From: Amaurobius ferox | Lineage: Eukaryota > Arthropoda > Arachnida > Araneae > Amaurobiidae | NCBI GenBank assembly: GCA_951213105.1 | Contig: OX578140.1 | Span: 30,132,780 to 30,196,779, forward strand | Length of the DNA stretch: 64,000 nt | Direction: 5' to 3' | Shown: positions 45,131-57,807 of the stretch, piece by piece | Position numbering within the stretch: the first letter of the stretch is position 1 | Layout of the letters: every line of letters begins with the position of its first letter | The notes under the pieces: model-generated | Told to the model about the DNA's origin: nothing | What the model saw: only the letters and a program-made list of their open reading frames with translations | The model's database searches: none | Program-made: the position numbers and the translations under genes

Positions 45131-45904
45131 TAGTAAACATGGCGAAAACTCAATCAGTGAAAACACGGATAAGATATTAAATAGTCACAGAAAGCAAGAG
45201 GATAATGCAACTATGTAAGATTATTTATTTATTTACATACTCATCTCCATCATCACCTGTATCAAATTCGTCCATCTGCCTACACCTTTTACGCTTCTAA
45301 AATATTTTTGGATATATTCAAACCACTCACCCCTGATCATCAATGCTATTTATGCTTATACGACCCTTATCGAAACACAAATGCTGTAACACCTCCTAAC
45401 AAAACGCAATTAATTTACAACAACCTTGAAACACCCGCACACCCCCATTCTAACAAAACATACATTTACCACAAAAAGGGAAAATCCATATATTTTGAGT
45501 CAAGTGCATTAAAATGTTAACTCCCACAAAACAACAAAGGTTATGAAAAAAAAAAACTTTTTCGAGGTATTAAATTATCATTAATTTGAAGAGTTTTGCC
45601 AACTTTGTGGCCAAATTTTATGTGTAATGCTAAACAGATATTGATTTTAAGTGCCATTTTGTGCAGCAAAGTACAAACTAATGCATACATAATAAATAAA
45701 ATGTGTCTCTATGGTAAGCCTTGTGCTGCTAAAATATGATTCTCCATTTTACATTCCATTTATTGCAAATTCATACAATTACATAATTCTTAAAGATGAT
45801 AGCTTGACTTTTTTGTGTAAACATTTTTAACTGTTGCCTTTTTCAGTAGAATCGAATGATGAAACCTAATGTTATAACTTATTGATTGAAAAAATAACAT
45901 TTTA
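45131..45904. other. AT-rich intergenic DNA
   Basis: No gene or repeat recognised. Confidence 0.4.
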
Positions 45905-46350
45905 TTAAACTAGGAGCTTTGCCCCTGCTTGCTAACGCTCGTCAACTCCTTCAACTTGGTTTAGAAATCGGAGGGCTTCGCACTCGCTCCGTATTCCCTG
46001 GAGCTCACTTTGTGAGATTAATCGCTTCATCCCCTGTTCGCTACCACTCGTTGACACTAATGGTCATTCCGTGATCTCTTACGTGCCGCCTGCTACGCAT
46101 GGATTAATATGCCCCCGTTGGGATGCCCCGTTGGGTCCGCCGTCCCTTGTTAGCTATCACACACAACTCCCGAAGTTCGGGTGCTGTCTCACGTTCTTTT
46201 ATACTCATTAATCGCCGGAACTTGCTTTTAAAGCTGTTTCATAAAGCCACGGAGCGCAATTCGGTAGTTGGTGCTTCTCTCCCCTTGTTAGCTGACGCTC
46301 TTCAATTTTTTTGCTGATGCTTCTCTCCACGCTAGCGCATATGCTCGCGA
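45905..46350. repeat. Unclassified GC-richer block with diverged internal repeats
   Basis: Related words recur: CTTGCTAACGCTCGTCAAC, TTCGCTACCACTCGTTGAC and TTGTTAGCTGACGCTCTTC, each followed by CTTC or CTCC runs. This looks like an old tandem or transposon fragment; no family assigned. Confidence 0.4.
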
Positions 46351-47302
46351 AGTGCAAATATGTAACTTTCAATTGCATATTTATAATAATAATACATATA
46401 ATTGCTGTGTAATAATAATTGCATTTTAGTTATAATTATTATTCATGACATCAATAGTTGCGAAACGCTTTCTTTATTTCTAAGAATCAACAATAAGGCA
46501 CATAATTATCGTGTGTACTATGTATATCTCGTGTATACGAGTATCTCGAAGTGTAAAAACTAACGTTGTAATCTACCGTTTTATTTCAGATTCAGAGTTG
46601 TGATATTTTTGCTAAAAACCAATCTTAGAGATGTTGGAAATTACCAATGAAATCTATGCTAATACTGGCAAAGTAAAATTTAATTAAATGATATTTAATT
46701 AGATAAAACCTGAATCAAAATTATATATCCATCCCATCTACGGGCTTATATAAATAAATATATGAAATTTCAAAACCATACGTTTTGCCGTCAGTTAGTA
46801 ATGCAGTGATCAAAACCACTTAACGTTTTTTAATACAGGCATTTAGTTACAGAAATATTTAATTTAATGAAAAGATAAATTTATAATTTATAAACACGCT
46901 TTGAAATTAAAAAATATACATTTTTTAAACTATATATACCGCACCATAACGAGCATTCATATGACTTTAGGAAAATCTGAGGTACTTCTGAGACTTTAAT
47001 TTATATTTGGAACTGAAGCCATAAATCTTTTCCATCAATATGACAGTTATGTGAAAAATCACAAGATAAATTCAAGGACACTCTATCGAAACATTTATAG
47101 AGAATATTTTAATTAACTGCTTCTCTATGACTAAAGGAAGATACGTAATTAAAAGTGTAAGTCAATATTGTTCATGTATTTTTCCTGTTCCTATTTAAAC
47201 ACTTAGTGGAACAAAACATTATTATCGAGTCGTCGCGAAACAGAGCACCATTTTGGAATACATATATTTTAAAATATATTTGCAACCCTCAAACGGACGC
47301 AC
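46351..47302. other. AT-rich intergenic DNA
   Basis: No gene or repeat recognised. Confidence 0.4.
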
Positions 47303-47579
47303 TGCTGCGGCATATCCCCTGCTATCGTGGGTGTACTTTCAGAATACAAGAATGTATCCAGATTTTTCGATAATTAACATGTTTATTCACAAGAACAGCA
47401 TAAACAGGAAAACTATACAGTAAACCAGCACTTACATGCTTCACTAATTTCACAAAACAACTGCCATTATTCTTAAAACATTAACGAATACCGCAGTTCA
47501 ATATAGATTTATCAGGCTAACTGCTCTCGAACTGAATGATGATTACTTTTAAAGGCTGTCTATAGAAACTTCGGGAACT
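47303..47579 (-). mobile_element. LTR2 solo long terminal repeat, copy 2 (internally deleted)
   Basis: Minus-strand reading starts AGTTCCCGAAGTTTCTATAG, contains AATGTTTTAAGAATAATGGC, GTGAAATTAGTGAAGCATG, TTGTGAATAAACATG and ACACCCACGATAGCAGGGG, and ends near GCCGCAGCA. Compared with 21999-22377 it lacks about 100 bp including the TATA box region. Confidence 0.6.
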
Positions 47580-48464
47580 ATCTGATAAAATACTGGTTAT
47601 TTCGAAGCGTTTTTAGAATCTTTGAAAAGTTGTTAAACATGACCAAATTGGCGATAAATCGCCAAATCTGGAAATACGTTATCCAAACTTCAACACATGA
47701 AAACCCCAAATTCACAACATAGGAAAGATTACCTCTACGGATATTACTCCGCCTGGTTTTCAAAATAAACTCCAGTGACAGCATTTTACACGTTCGTAGG
47801 GGAAACTCTAATCTCATAATATCAACCGAAATTTTGCTCATGTTGCAAAAATCTATATTTCAACAGTATAAAATAATTATTTAGAACCGAGTACGATTTT
47901 CCTTACAGAGTAAAAATAATAATTTTTCGGTCGAACCTAATTATTTTTACACTGCTTTTAACAACATTTTGAAACTTTTGAAACCTTCACGCACTCTGAC
48001 ATCATGCTATTAGTAGCATGTAACCTTTATCAATTGAATTTGTCTATATATTCATTTTGAAATAATCCTACTAAATTTCGTTTGATTGCATCGAATTTTT
48101 TAGGCATATCCTGCTCAGATTCTTTTACAGATATACAACAGACTGACACATAGGAAACATTTAAAAATGACTTACTCTTATTCCGGGATACTCAGCGCAT
48201 ACACCCCTCCAATTCTCAGTCGGAACTTTGACCCTATAACAATACATATACACTCTATTACACTACATATATAGTCACAATACATATGCATATAAATACG
48301 ATATCCCAAAACATACATACTCTTCTATTACATTATACACATACACTCCATATCTACACTACATATCAATAGATATATATATCAACTTTTATAGCTAAAA
48401 CAAAAACGATCAATTAAAGATTAACAATGCAACTCCATAAATCATTATCAAGAATAAAAAATAT
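47580..48464. other. AT-rich DNA
   Basis: An 87-codon minus-strand frame at 47578-47841 overlaps the LTR2 boundary and has no recognisable domain. No gene called. Confidence 0.35.
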
Positions 48465-49440
48465 GTTATGGTCACCACATGGCTTTCCTTATATAACGCA
48501 ATAAATTTATTCCTTTTACAGTCTAAAAGTAATGTATAAGATACATGGTACTGTGTTTTTCACGTTTTCGGATGACAACATGTCAAACTATTTCAAAGCA
48601 CTCAAATAATTTATATTTCGTGCAACTCTAAATAAACAATTATCAATATTGATAGCATCCTCAATAAGCGATATAGTCCATATGTTAAAATATTTAATAA
48701 TTCATTTATAAATTAGGTATCATTTTGATTTTCATCAATGTGGGGCTAAATATCGCCAAGTTTGCGATATTTAGTAGAAAATTCGCCAAATTCGCTAAAT
48801 GTATCGTCAAGTGTTACACATAAGTGGATAGAAGAGCATTTCTTATATACTAGGAGGTACCTTCGCCATATGACGGAAATCAAGATTTGCAAAACACCTT
48901 TGGGTGTCATTTTTACTTGACATTTGGAGTCATTTTTATCAATTTGGCAACAGTTTTGTCACTTTGGCGACATTTAAAAGTCAGCATATTGGAGCTATTC
49001 TGACAAATTCGTCATCAAAATTTTGCCAACCGTTACGGACGGAAAAATAAGTTATTCTTATAGTAGGTTTTTATATTCATTCCAAGATATTGAATTTTCG
49101 TCAATTAGTCCTCATTTTCATAGATTTCATTTTCATAGATTTCATTTTCATAGAATTCATTTTTATCAGTTTGCAAGATTTCTGTTAATTTGGCAATATT
49201 AAAAAAGTCGGCAATTTGTCGAAATTCCGCCAAATCCGTCGCCAAAATCTCGCCCAGAGGTTTGGAAGGGGAAATAAGTTATTATTATAGCAGATAAATG
49301 ACAAATGGCATCCAAATATAAAAGTAATGCCCAAAGTAACTTTTCCCATCAATGGAACGAGCTAGATCCATGAGAATGATGTCACCAAATTTATCGCATG
49401 GTATTACATACGAAAAGTGAAGATATTTCAAAATAGTTAA
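48465..49440 (-). repeat. Family A, near 3' half
   Basis: Begins (plus strand) with CACATGGCTTTCCTTATATA, TGCAATAAA-type 3' end sequence, then GATGACAACATGTCAAAC, repeated GCCAA/GGCGA segments at 48.74-48.80, 48.95-49.03 and 49.19-49.26 kb, and AACGAGCTAGATCCATGAGA. Breaks off near 49440, where family E begins. Confidence 0.75.
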
Positions 49441-49454
49441 TAATTTTGTTTATT

Positions 49455-49800
49455 TTTAACACTTTACAACATAGTTGAAAAGTGTTTATGACTTTGTTCA
49501 TTCTGTCTGTCTGTCCGTTAGCACAACAACTGCCGTAAACATGACTTTATCAAAATGAAATGTTAGTATGTTGTTCAGACCGTCTGTGGAACCTATGGGA
49601 ATATAAATGAATAATATCACCCAATTAGTTTTTTACGGAACCCGGGTTGAAAAAATGAAATACATTGAACCCTATGGGACCTAATTTTTCAAACATTTTT
49701 TAAGCAAATTTAAAATTCACAAATTGCTTCGAAAATTTTAGGAAATATTCAGATTGTCCCCTAAAATATATAAAAAAAAATTCAGTAGAATATGTTAGGT
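49455..49800 (-). repeat. Family E, distal part
   Basis: Reverse complement of the distal third of family E: AACACTTTACAACATAGTTG, GCACAACAACTGCCGTAAAC, GACCGTCTGTGGAACC, CACCCAATTAGTTTTT, ACCCGGGTTGAAAAAATG. The proximal part reappears at about 51080-51330, with family G and other sequence between. Confidence 0.75.
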
Positions 49801-50389
49801 AGTTTTTTAATTAAAAATTATTTAATAAAGGGAGAAAAACAAATTCAATTGAATTCTGACTTTTGGGATCGCCTCCAGAAAGAAAAAAGAGATATATTAT
49901 ATAATAAATATCTTTCCAAGAGTTTAACTATTTTGTATATGAGAAAGACTTCACATTTAAAAATAAATTTGGTAGATAACAATTTATCATTTTTTTTAAA
50001 TTTTATATAACACTTAATGATATACTTATTTGATGGCATTTTAATGCACTTTCCTACGTCCTAGAGAGTTAAAATTTGGTACACAGCTTAAATTTGTAGA
50101 ACATTTTATTCTGCAAAAATTTGGTGGATGTTTAAATATAGATCCTACATTTTTTTCGAAATGGCCTGCAAATAATCCCCGTTCACTTCTATAAATCATT
50201 GTTGCAATGTTGTTAAAAATTCTGATGTGGGCAGCACATGCCTTTCTCTACAGACTCATATTCATGATATCTTTAATTCTTCAATAATAATTTCAGTTTA
50301 TCTGCACAAAATAACAGCCATAACTATTTTAAATGACATTGAATTTGCACGTAAAACTTAAATTTGGTTCTCATTTGATAGCTGGACTT
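49801..50389. other. AT-rich DNA inside split family E
   Basis: Open 72-codon frame at 49792 is AT-driven. At 50215-50260 CTGATGTGGGCAGCACATGC marks a stub of the family A 3' end (minus). Confidence 0.4.
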
Positions 50390-51060
50390 ACTGTCAAAGG
50401 TGGCGTAGCGAAAACTCGAAAAAGCTAAAATATATCAAGAACGGCTAGTCCTAGAGTAATGGGGTTAGTCTTATTCTTTTTGTTGTCAAAAATCACGTAT
50501 AAAATAGGAATTTAATTGATATAATTGAGCACACGTAGTCTTTCATTTTTATATTTAACGATTTTTGCGGGCCATTTCGCAAAAACAATCTGTTCCATTT
50601 TACCGAATCGTACTAGAATAACCTACAAGTGATTTATATACCAAATTTTGTTAAATTTGGTATATAAATCACTTGTAGATTATTGAAATATTAGACACTA
50701 AATTTTGTTAAATTTGGTCCATTAGTTTTTAGCTAAAGTGGATAAAGACAATTTCTGCCGGCCATTTCGCAAAGATGGCAGATTCTTTTATTACGAATCG
50801 TACTGTAATCTAATGAACATCAGGTTTTCCCACAAAAAACTGACCTACCAAATTTTATGAAATTCGGTTCATTAGTTTTTAGAGTGGATGCAATATCCTC
50901 ACAGGCAGACAGAAAAACACACAGATACACCGTTACACACACAGGCGTCTTCCTAAAAATAGTTTTGTCGTGTTCTAGAAGTCCCAAAACGTATAGATCC
51001 TTCGAAAATTCGGGTTCCGATCGAGGGCACGATTCCAATACTTTGAATACATACACACAC
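50390..51060 (-). repeat. Family G repeat, copy 2
   Basis: Inverted relative to 20040-20560. Contains GGGGTTAGTCTTATTC, two copies of GAATCGTACT followed by ATTTGGT and CATTAGTTTTTAG text (50.60-50.73 and 50.79-50.88 kb), a CA-containing stretch and ATCCTTCGAAAATTCGGG. Confidence 0.5.
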
Positions 51061-51079
51061 ACACATATATTATCTCTGT

Positions 51080-51330
51080 ATTTGTGCATTATTTGTGTAT
51101 CTAAATTCCGTGCCTACGCAATTACAATAGTTGTGATTTTACATGATCCCTAAAGTTTTATTAATTCTTCAACTAAGCCTAATTTTAACTTATGCAGAAT
51201 GCAAATATATCAAGCAATTGTAAGGTGAGTTACATAAGAATTGCTGAATTTTTTTCACACAAAATTATTTAGCTCTGGAGTCTGGAATACAAGTTATATG
51301 AATGAAATATTCATTGATTTTGCATAGAGA
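51080..51330 (-). repeat. Family E, proximal part
   Basis: On the minus strand: AGCTAAATAATTTTGTGTG, AGGCTTAGTTGAAGAATTAA and AATTGCGTAGGCACGG match family E proximal blocks, including AATGAATATTTCATTCATAT. Confidence 0.6.
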
Positions 51331-51429
51331 ATTAGATGATTTATATTGCGATTGAGTTTTAAATATTTAAGTATAATAAATTACTGTAGTACTGTGATAA
51401 TGTAAAAGACATCACCACAGAATGTATCA

Positions 51430-51515
51430 CATTTTTGAGAAATTTTAAATGGAATTGCATTTCAGTTGGAAAGTGTTTCATAATCAATGCTTATGCATGA
51501 TTGATCTTCCTTGTT
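51430..51515 (-). repeat. Family F short repeat, inverted copy
   Basis: GGAAAGTGTTTCATAATC and GGAATTGCATTTCAGTTG match 23970-24055 and 52390-52480 in reverse. Confidence 0.55.
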
Positions 51516-51529
51516 TATTTTAAGTGATT

Positions 51530-51970
51530 TTTTGATGAATTTATTTAAAATATGTGCACTATCTCGTGAACGATTCATGCTAACGTTCTAAAGTTCATAT
51601 CAATCGTTTTTCAATGGCAAATTACATAAGAAATGACTACTCACGTAATTTTATTAAATATTTTGATTTTTTGATGATTTTTTTCAAAATTTCACTCGGA
51701 AATTTAGGGGGTTCTGAATATTGTGTTGCGTTTAAAAACAATAGGCGTCCAGTATTCACGAATTGTATATTTTGTATCAAATTTCGGTCAAATCGCTCCA
51801 TTTTTTCGTAACACACACACACACACACACAGTCATCACCTCAAAAACGTTTGATTCATGTTCATGAATGCTTGAAGCGTGCTCTCACATCGAAAACTCG
51901 TATTCGTATTTTCGACCCCCGTCATAATACTTTCCTTATACATTCTACTTAGTATATAAGGAAAGTAAAA
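51530..51970 (-). repeat. Family A, 5' half
   Basis: Reverse of family A from ATCTCGTGAACGATTCATGC through GGAAATTTAGGGGGTTCTG and a CA run (51812-51830) to GACCCCCGTCATAATACTTT and the palindromic terminus CTTTCCTTATACATTC ... TATATAAGGAAAGT at 51966. Confidence 0.8.
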
Positions 51971-52719
51971 ATGATTTGAACATTAATGCAAACTCTACAT
52001 TTGCATGTCCTACTTACATAACAGGAAATGGAATTCTGCAGTAATCGTATTAAAACCACAGAAATTTATTTAAAGAACATCATTGGAATAAAAGCAATGT
52101 ATACTCACTGATTAATTTTTATGGAAAAAGAAATTAAAGCTTTCTTACATTTCAGCAGTATAGTTATTTAATGCCGTATTTCGAACTGTTAATTTATAAT
52201 TTAAATCGATGAAATAGCTGATAGAGCAATTAAGATTATCGGTTTTCCATTATAGGATTTAAAGGCTGTATCCACCAGATTGCGCCAGAGCATGCATAAA
52301 TTTAAGATATCATTATTTAGCAAAGTTTAATGTAATACTAAAGCGATAAACGATAAGAATTTGTTGTTTCACAAAAAAAAGAAAGAAAGATCAAATTATG
52401 CATAAAGCATCGATTGTGAAACACTTTCCAACTTCAATGCGATTTTATTTAAACATATCTAAAATGCGATACAATCCCTCGGAAATATTTTTCAAAATAC
52501 TACAATAATTTATTATATTTGAAAACTTCATCGAAAACAAATGAACTTTATTCAAATGACGTCATCGAAATATGAATCGCATGACTCTCTATATGAAAGT
52601 AGCATTTAATTCATAGACATTTTTCCATTCCTTTCATTCATCACAATACCACAATAATTTATTTTATTTAAAAACGTAAAACCATGGAGGTACCGGTAAT
52701 TTTACTCCATGCTTAAAAC
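51971..52719. other. AT-rich DNA with family F copy
   Basis: Family F lies at 52390-52480. The remainder is unclassified, with a repeated ACAATAATTTATT phrase at about 52500 and 52650. Confidence 0.4.
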
Positions 52720-53515
52720 TTCATCGAAAAAATCGTCTGCTTCTCTCTGTAAAATCAATGAATGCTTAATTCATATCAGCCATATTGCAGACTCTATGAG
52801 CTAAATAATTTTGCGTTAAAGAAATGCAGAAATTCTTTTACAACTCATTCTACATCTTTTGGTGTTTACTTTCTCCATAAGTGAAAGTTAGGCTTCGTTG
52901 TAGAAATAATCAAAGTTTGATAACCATTTAAACTCAAATATATTGTAATTGCGTTGTTTCAGTACTTAGATGTATAGAAATTAAGTAAAAGGAAAGCGGT
53001 TTTAGGTCGCATACAACACAAAATATGAATTAAAAAGAACTATAAAAATTACAATTTTCACACAAGATGGATGCCATATTTTATTTTGAAGTTGGTCACG
53101 TGATCTTTTCATATAATGGGTGTAATTGTTATTTTAATTTTTATTTAAAAAACTACTGAATATATTTTGCTGACATTTTTCTTATATATTTTATGGGATG
53201 ATTTGAATATTTCCTAAAACTTTCAAAGCAATTTGTGAATTTTAAATTTGCTTAAAAAATGTTTGAAAAATTAGGTTCCATAAGGTTCCTCAACGTATTT
53301 CATTTTTTCAACCCGGGTTCAATCCTAAACTAATTGGGTGATATTATTCATTTATATTCCCATAGGTTCCACAGACGGTCTGAACAACATACTAACATTT
53401 CATTTTGATAAAGTCATGTTTACGGCAGTTGTTGTGCTAACGGACAGACAGACAGGCAGACAGATATAATGAACAAAGTCATAAACACTTTTCAACTATG
53501 TTGTAGAGTGTTAAA
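52720..53515 (+). repeat. Family E repeat, uninterrupted copy
   Basis: About 800 bp from GCTTAAAACTTCATCG to CAACTATGTTGTAGAGTGTT. Carries all ordered landmarks listed for 26590-27570 plus an intact ACGGCAGTTGTTGTGCTAAC and GGACAGACAGACAGGCAGAC segment. No coding region. Confidence 0.8.
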
Positions 53516-53689
53516 AAAAGCAAACTTCGTTATTGATAAAACAATCAAAATTTACGTTTATAGTAAGTATTTTTACAACGTGTCCTCGGTAATTTTGAGT
53601 GTATTCTAAAGATGCAAGGATAAGCCTTTCTTGATAATTAATGCTTTTATTAAAAGTATCAGTAAACACAAACAAAAAAATATATATTG

Positions 53690-54600
53690 TAGGCAGCACA
53701 TAACTTTCACTGTATAATGCAATGAATTAACTTATTTCACATTTTCGAAAAAATGATATATAAGATTAAATGCTTTTAACGTTGAATTGTACATTTGGCT
53801 TTTTCCGAATGACAATACGTGGAACTATTTCGAAGGGCCCAATGAATTTATATTTCACACAACTCTACATTGATAAGGATCAATATTGATAGCATCCGCA
53901 ATAAGGAATAGAGTTTATAAAAATATTTGAATAATTATTTCATCAATTTGCTGTCATTTTTGTTAACTTACTGTCATTTTTGCAATTTTAGTGATATGTT
54001 CGTCAATCTAGTTCAAAATATCGCCAATTTGGCTATACTTCTTTAAATTAGTCGCCAAATTCGTCAAATTTATCGCCAAGTGTTACAGACGAATGCAGAA
54101 AAGAACATTTCTTATATATAAATGACTGATTGCGAATTGTTAGTCGTTAAAGTACAAACTATTACCCAAAGTGTCTTCTCTCGTAAATGGAACGAACTAT
54201 ATTCACGAGAATGATGTTAACAAATTCATCGCATAACATATGAAAATAATACATATTTCACAAAAGTTAATACTTTCTTTTTAATTCGATGTGATTTTTT
54301 GATAAATGTATTTGAAAATGCGCAATATCTCGGGAACGGTTCATGCTGAAGTTTTAAAGTTTATGTCAACCGTTTTTTAATGAAAACTTACATAAGAAAT
54401 TATCATTTGTGTGACATTATTGAAGGATAGGATTTCCAAATGATTTTTACAATATTTCATTCGAAAATTTGGAGGTATTCCACATAATCGATTGCGTTTA
54501 AAATCAATAGGATTCCAGTATTCAGAGATTGTAATATTTGTACCAAATTTCATTCAAAACGCTCCATTCGTTTGTGAGATATCGTATCTCAAACGCTAAA
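53690..54600 (-). repeat. Family A copy
   Basis: From the 3' end (AGGCAGCACATAACTTTCAC, AATGCAATGAATTAAC), through TTCCGAATGACAATACG, the GCCAA/GGCGA segment at 53.94-54.08 kb and ATCTCGGGAACGGTTCATGC, to AAAATTTGGAGGTATTCC and the CATTCGTTTGTGAGATATCG region. The CA run and 5' terminus are replaced by the duplicated block that follows. Confidence 0.75.
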
Positions 54601-54840
54601 TGCGCCCTCGCTCCTTAAATAAGCTCGGTGCAATTCGCCAAGCTTCCGTCTGGTTCGCCGATGGTTGGCACCGAATTTGTACCAAATTTCGTTCAAAACG
54701 CTCTATTTGTTTGTCAGATATCGTATCGCAAACGCTAAGTTAGCGCTCGCTCCTCAAATAACACATAGATAAGCCTTAAATAAGTGCGGTGCAATTCGCC
54801 AACCATCCGCCGGGTTCGCTGATCGTTGATAGAACAACGC
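54535..54840. repeat. Duplication of a family A segment plus GC-richer spacer
   Basis: TTTGTACCAAATTTC, TTCAAAACGCTC and TTTGTNAGATATCGTATC occur at about 54538 and 54676, each followed by AAACGCTAA, a GCGCTCGCTCC-type word, TAAATAAG and GCGGTGCAATTCGCCAA or similar. Two units of about 140-160 bp. Confidence 0.7.
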
Positions 54841-55904
54841 GAAAATATCTTGTATGCTTTACGCAATGTCTTTTGAATTCCAGTAGTTAGAAAAACCGAT
54901 ATTCAAAAATTTAGAATTCGGATTGCATAAAATAAACATTAATAAATTAAAATACTTGGAGCAGCAAAAGGAGATAAAAATTCTATTACCCCATAAGCAA
55001 AATTCGCAAAATTTATTGCTATTTCAGTGGGATCTCACCTGGTTTAAGTTACATTTTTAGAGCGCATAATATTGAAAGAAGTCTATGTTTCAAAAATAGA
55101 AAATTTATCTCTTAAATTAAAAAAATTTACTGTCATCCATGTCTATACGGAAAGACTAAAATATCGTTTGCGGACCACCACCTGCGTCTGTAACGCAAGC
55201 ACGGAAAAGATCGTCGGCAGCATCCGCTATGGATAAAAAGGTTTAACAATATGGTGAAAAATCGGTGTTTTCGGCTTTAAAAATTCATAAATTTTAAACT
55301 ACTTCGGATTCAAAATAACAAACGACGATATCTGCAATATCGAGAGTTCAACTAATACTAAACTTTTCGGCTGTATGAAATTTAGATTTTCCACTATAGA
55401 AGGCGCGCGCACACACACACACATATTCAGACAAGCACATATTCTGATATTATATAATGAATATTATATTATATATACTATTATCTGAAATTATATTGAT
55501 ATTATATAAATATTTAAAAAGTTCTAAATAGTTCATTTCAATTCGATTTCGAACCATCACTAACCTTTAAAGTAACTTAATTTGTAATTAACTTAATTGA
55601 CATGTTATTTTGAACGAAAAAAAATTCAAATATTTAATGTACGTAAAGCATAATTCCCCCTTAAGTAAGTCAATTTTTGATTGTTATTGATATTAATGAA
55701 GGATATATAATCTTTTTATCCAACAAATTAATGACTTTAAATTACTTTTTAAATGATTTCATGTGTTCGATGGTGCATTTTCAAATGAGGCCACTTTGTA
55801 ATCAATCCAAAAATAGAAAGATTTTGATAACCGGTTAAGTTAGCTGAGTGTAGTAGGACAGGTTCATATTCAATTAAATTTATTTCTTTTATATCTATAT
55901 ATAC
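54841..55904. other. AT-rich intergenic DNA
   Basis: A less AT-rich patch at 55160-55240 (CGGACCACCACCTGCGTCTG) and a CA run at 55405-55425; no gene seen. Confidence 0.35.
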
Positions 55905-56660
55905 TAATTGCCAAATACCCGTCCGTCTGCCTCTCTGTCCGACCGTCTCCCTGTCTGTCTATCCTTCTGTTTGCCACGCCTTTTTCAGAGATTCAGTACA
56001 CTAAATGTTCGATTTGCCGAATAAATGAGAAACGTCTTTTTTTAAGTGAGATAGACTTGAAATTTTATACAAGGGTTAATCGTACAATTAATCTCCGGGA
56101 ATAATAAAATTTTTCAAAAATGTTCAGTAGAGGGTGGTGGTGTGTGTTTTACACCAAAGAGTTTGAAATGTTAAATAATATAAAAACATACTTCATATTG
56201 AGATATAGACTTTAAATTTAGTGTAATAGTTGATTGCTCGAAACAAAGAAAGTGTAGAGTTTCTATTTTCCAATATTCTCTACTTTGTGTGTGTTGCACA
56301 CTAAAATATTTGATTAGCGGCAAGTGATGAAAAACTTTTTTTGAGTGAAATAGAGACGTAAAATGTGGCTCATGAGTTAGGAATGCAATACGAAAAACTG
56401 AAGAATATTTTTTTTTTCTATAATTTAAATTTGAAGAGAAGAAGTTGCTCCACATCAAAACGTTTAAAATATGAACTGTTCGACAAAAAAAAACAATTAG
56501 AAGTAAGATAGAGTGCTAAAATTTGGTAACAGTATAAGATACGTGAAGGAAAAAATTACTGTGTTACAATATTTGGTATTTTAAGAGTGGCGCACATTGA
56601 AATATTCAATTGGCAGAATAAATAAGAAATGCCTAGCCTGAAATAGGATGCAGATCTGAA
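55905..56660 (-). repeat. Family D repeat, copy 2
   Basis: Three diverged units spaced about 300 bp (near 55995, 56295 and 56595) with ACACTAAATGTTCGATTTGC, CCGAATAAATGAGAAACG and AGTGAGATAGACTTGAAATT or variants. It opens with CCCGTCCGTCTGCCTCTCTG. Inverse of 21355-21990. Confidence 0.6.
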
Positions 56661-56844
56661 ATTTGGTGAGAATATAACTATTCAGTTCAATCGTTAGTTT
56701 TGATTTTACGGGATCCAGCTTTGAATGTACTAAACTCCAATTAAACATCAAACATTCCAATCATTAAAAAAATCTTGATTCATAATTATTTTATTATAAT
56801 GACCAATTCGTCTAACGGTCTGTTGATGGTCGCTTAATAATCTG

Positions 56845-57624
56845 AATAGAAAATCTGATGTGGGCAGCACATGACTTTCCTTATACAGTGCAATGAAATT
56901 ACTACTTTTACAGCAAAAGAAATAGCTTATTCTTATAGTAGATACTTATATTCTTTCTAAGATATTGAATTTTCGTCAGTTAGTAGTCATTTTCATTGAT
57001 TTAGAGTCATTTTTATCCATTTGACGATATTTTCGTTAATTTGACAGTATTTAGAAAGTCGCAAAGTTGGTGACATTCAGCCAAATTTGTCGCCAAAATA
57101 TCGCTAAGCGTTATGGACGGAGAAATAAGTTATTCTTACAGTAAAAAAATGACTATTGACGTTCAAATACAAAACTATTACTCAAAATATATTTTCTCAT
57201 GAATGGAACGAGCTAGATCCACTAGAAATGATGGTACCAAATTTATCGTATTACATTACATATGAAAAGTAAACATATTTCTCAACAGTTAATGTCCTGT
57301 TTTCATTTATGGGATTTTTTGATAAATTTATTTGAAAAATGTGCAATATCTCGTGAACGGTTCATGCCAGTATTCTAAAGTTTAAGTTAATCATTTTCTG
57401 AGGAAAAATTACATACGAAATGTCTATTTACGTAACTTTTTTAAAAATTTTGATTTTTTGATGATTTTTTTTAAATTTCACTCAAAATTTTAGGGGGGGT
57501 TCTGAACATTCAATTGTGTTTAAAAATAGTCTTCCAGTTTTCACGGATTGTAATTTTTGTACCAAATTCCATTCTTTCGTGAGAGATCGTCTCCACAGAA
57601 TCACTGACACACACACACACACAC

Positions 57625-57692
<68 letters not shown>

Positions 57693-57807
57693 CACCTCAA
57701 AACTGTTCGATTCGTGATCGGGGATGCTTGAAATGTGTTCTAGTGTTGAAAAGTCGAATTCGAATTTTCGACCCCTTTACAATATTTTCCTTATACATTA
57801 TACTATG
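56845..57807 (-). repeat. Family A, near-complete copy
   Basis: Starts at the 3' terminus (AAAATCTGATGTGGGCAGCA, CATGACTTTCCTTATACAG), passes GCCAAATTTGTCGCCAAAAT, ATCTCGTGAACGGTTCATGC and AGGGGGGGTTCTGAACATTC, a long CA run (57608-57691), then AACTGTTCGATTCGTGATCG and GACCCCTTTACAATATTTTC. It is cut at 57807 by LTR1; its last bases resume at 58784 (CTATGTATTTAAAGAAAGTA). Confidence 0.85.
57608..57691. repeat. CA microsatellite inside family A
   Basis: About 40 CA units with one CGCA interruption. The equivalent position carries shorter runs in other copies (24427 and 51812). Confidence 0.95.

Noticed and set aside
57482..57731. CVCVCV and THTHTH repeat proteins
   Set aside because: Translations of the CA microsatellite in family A.
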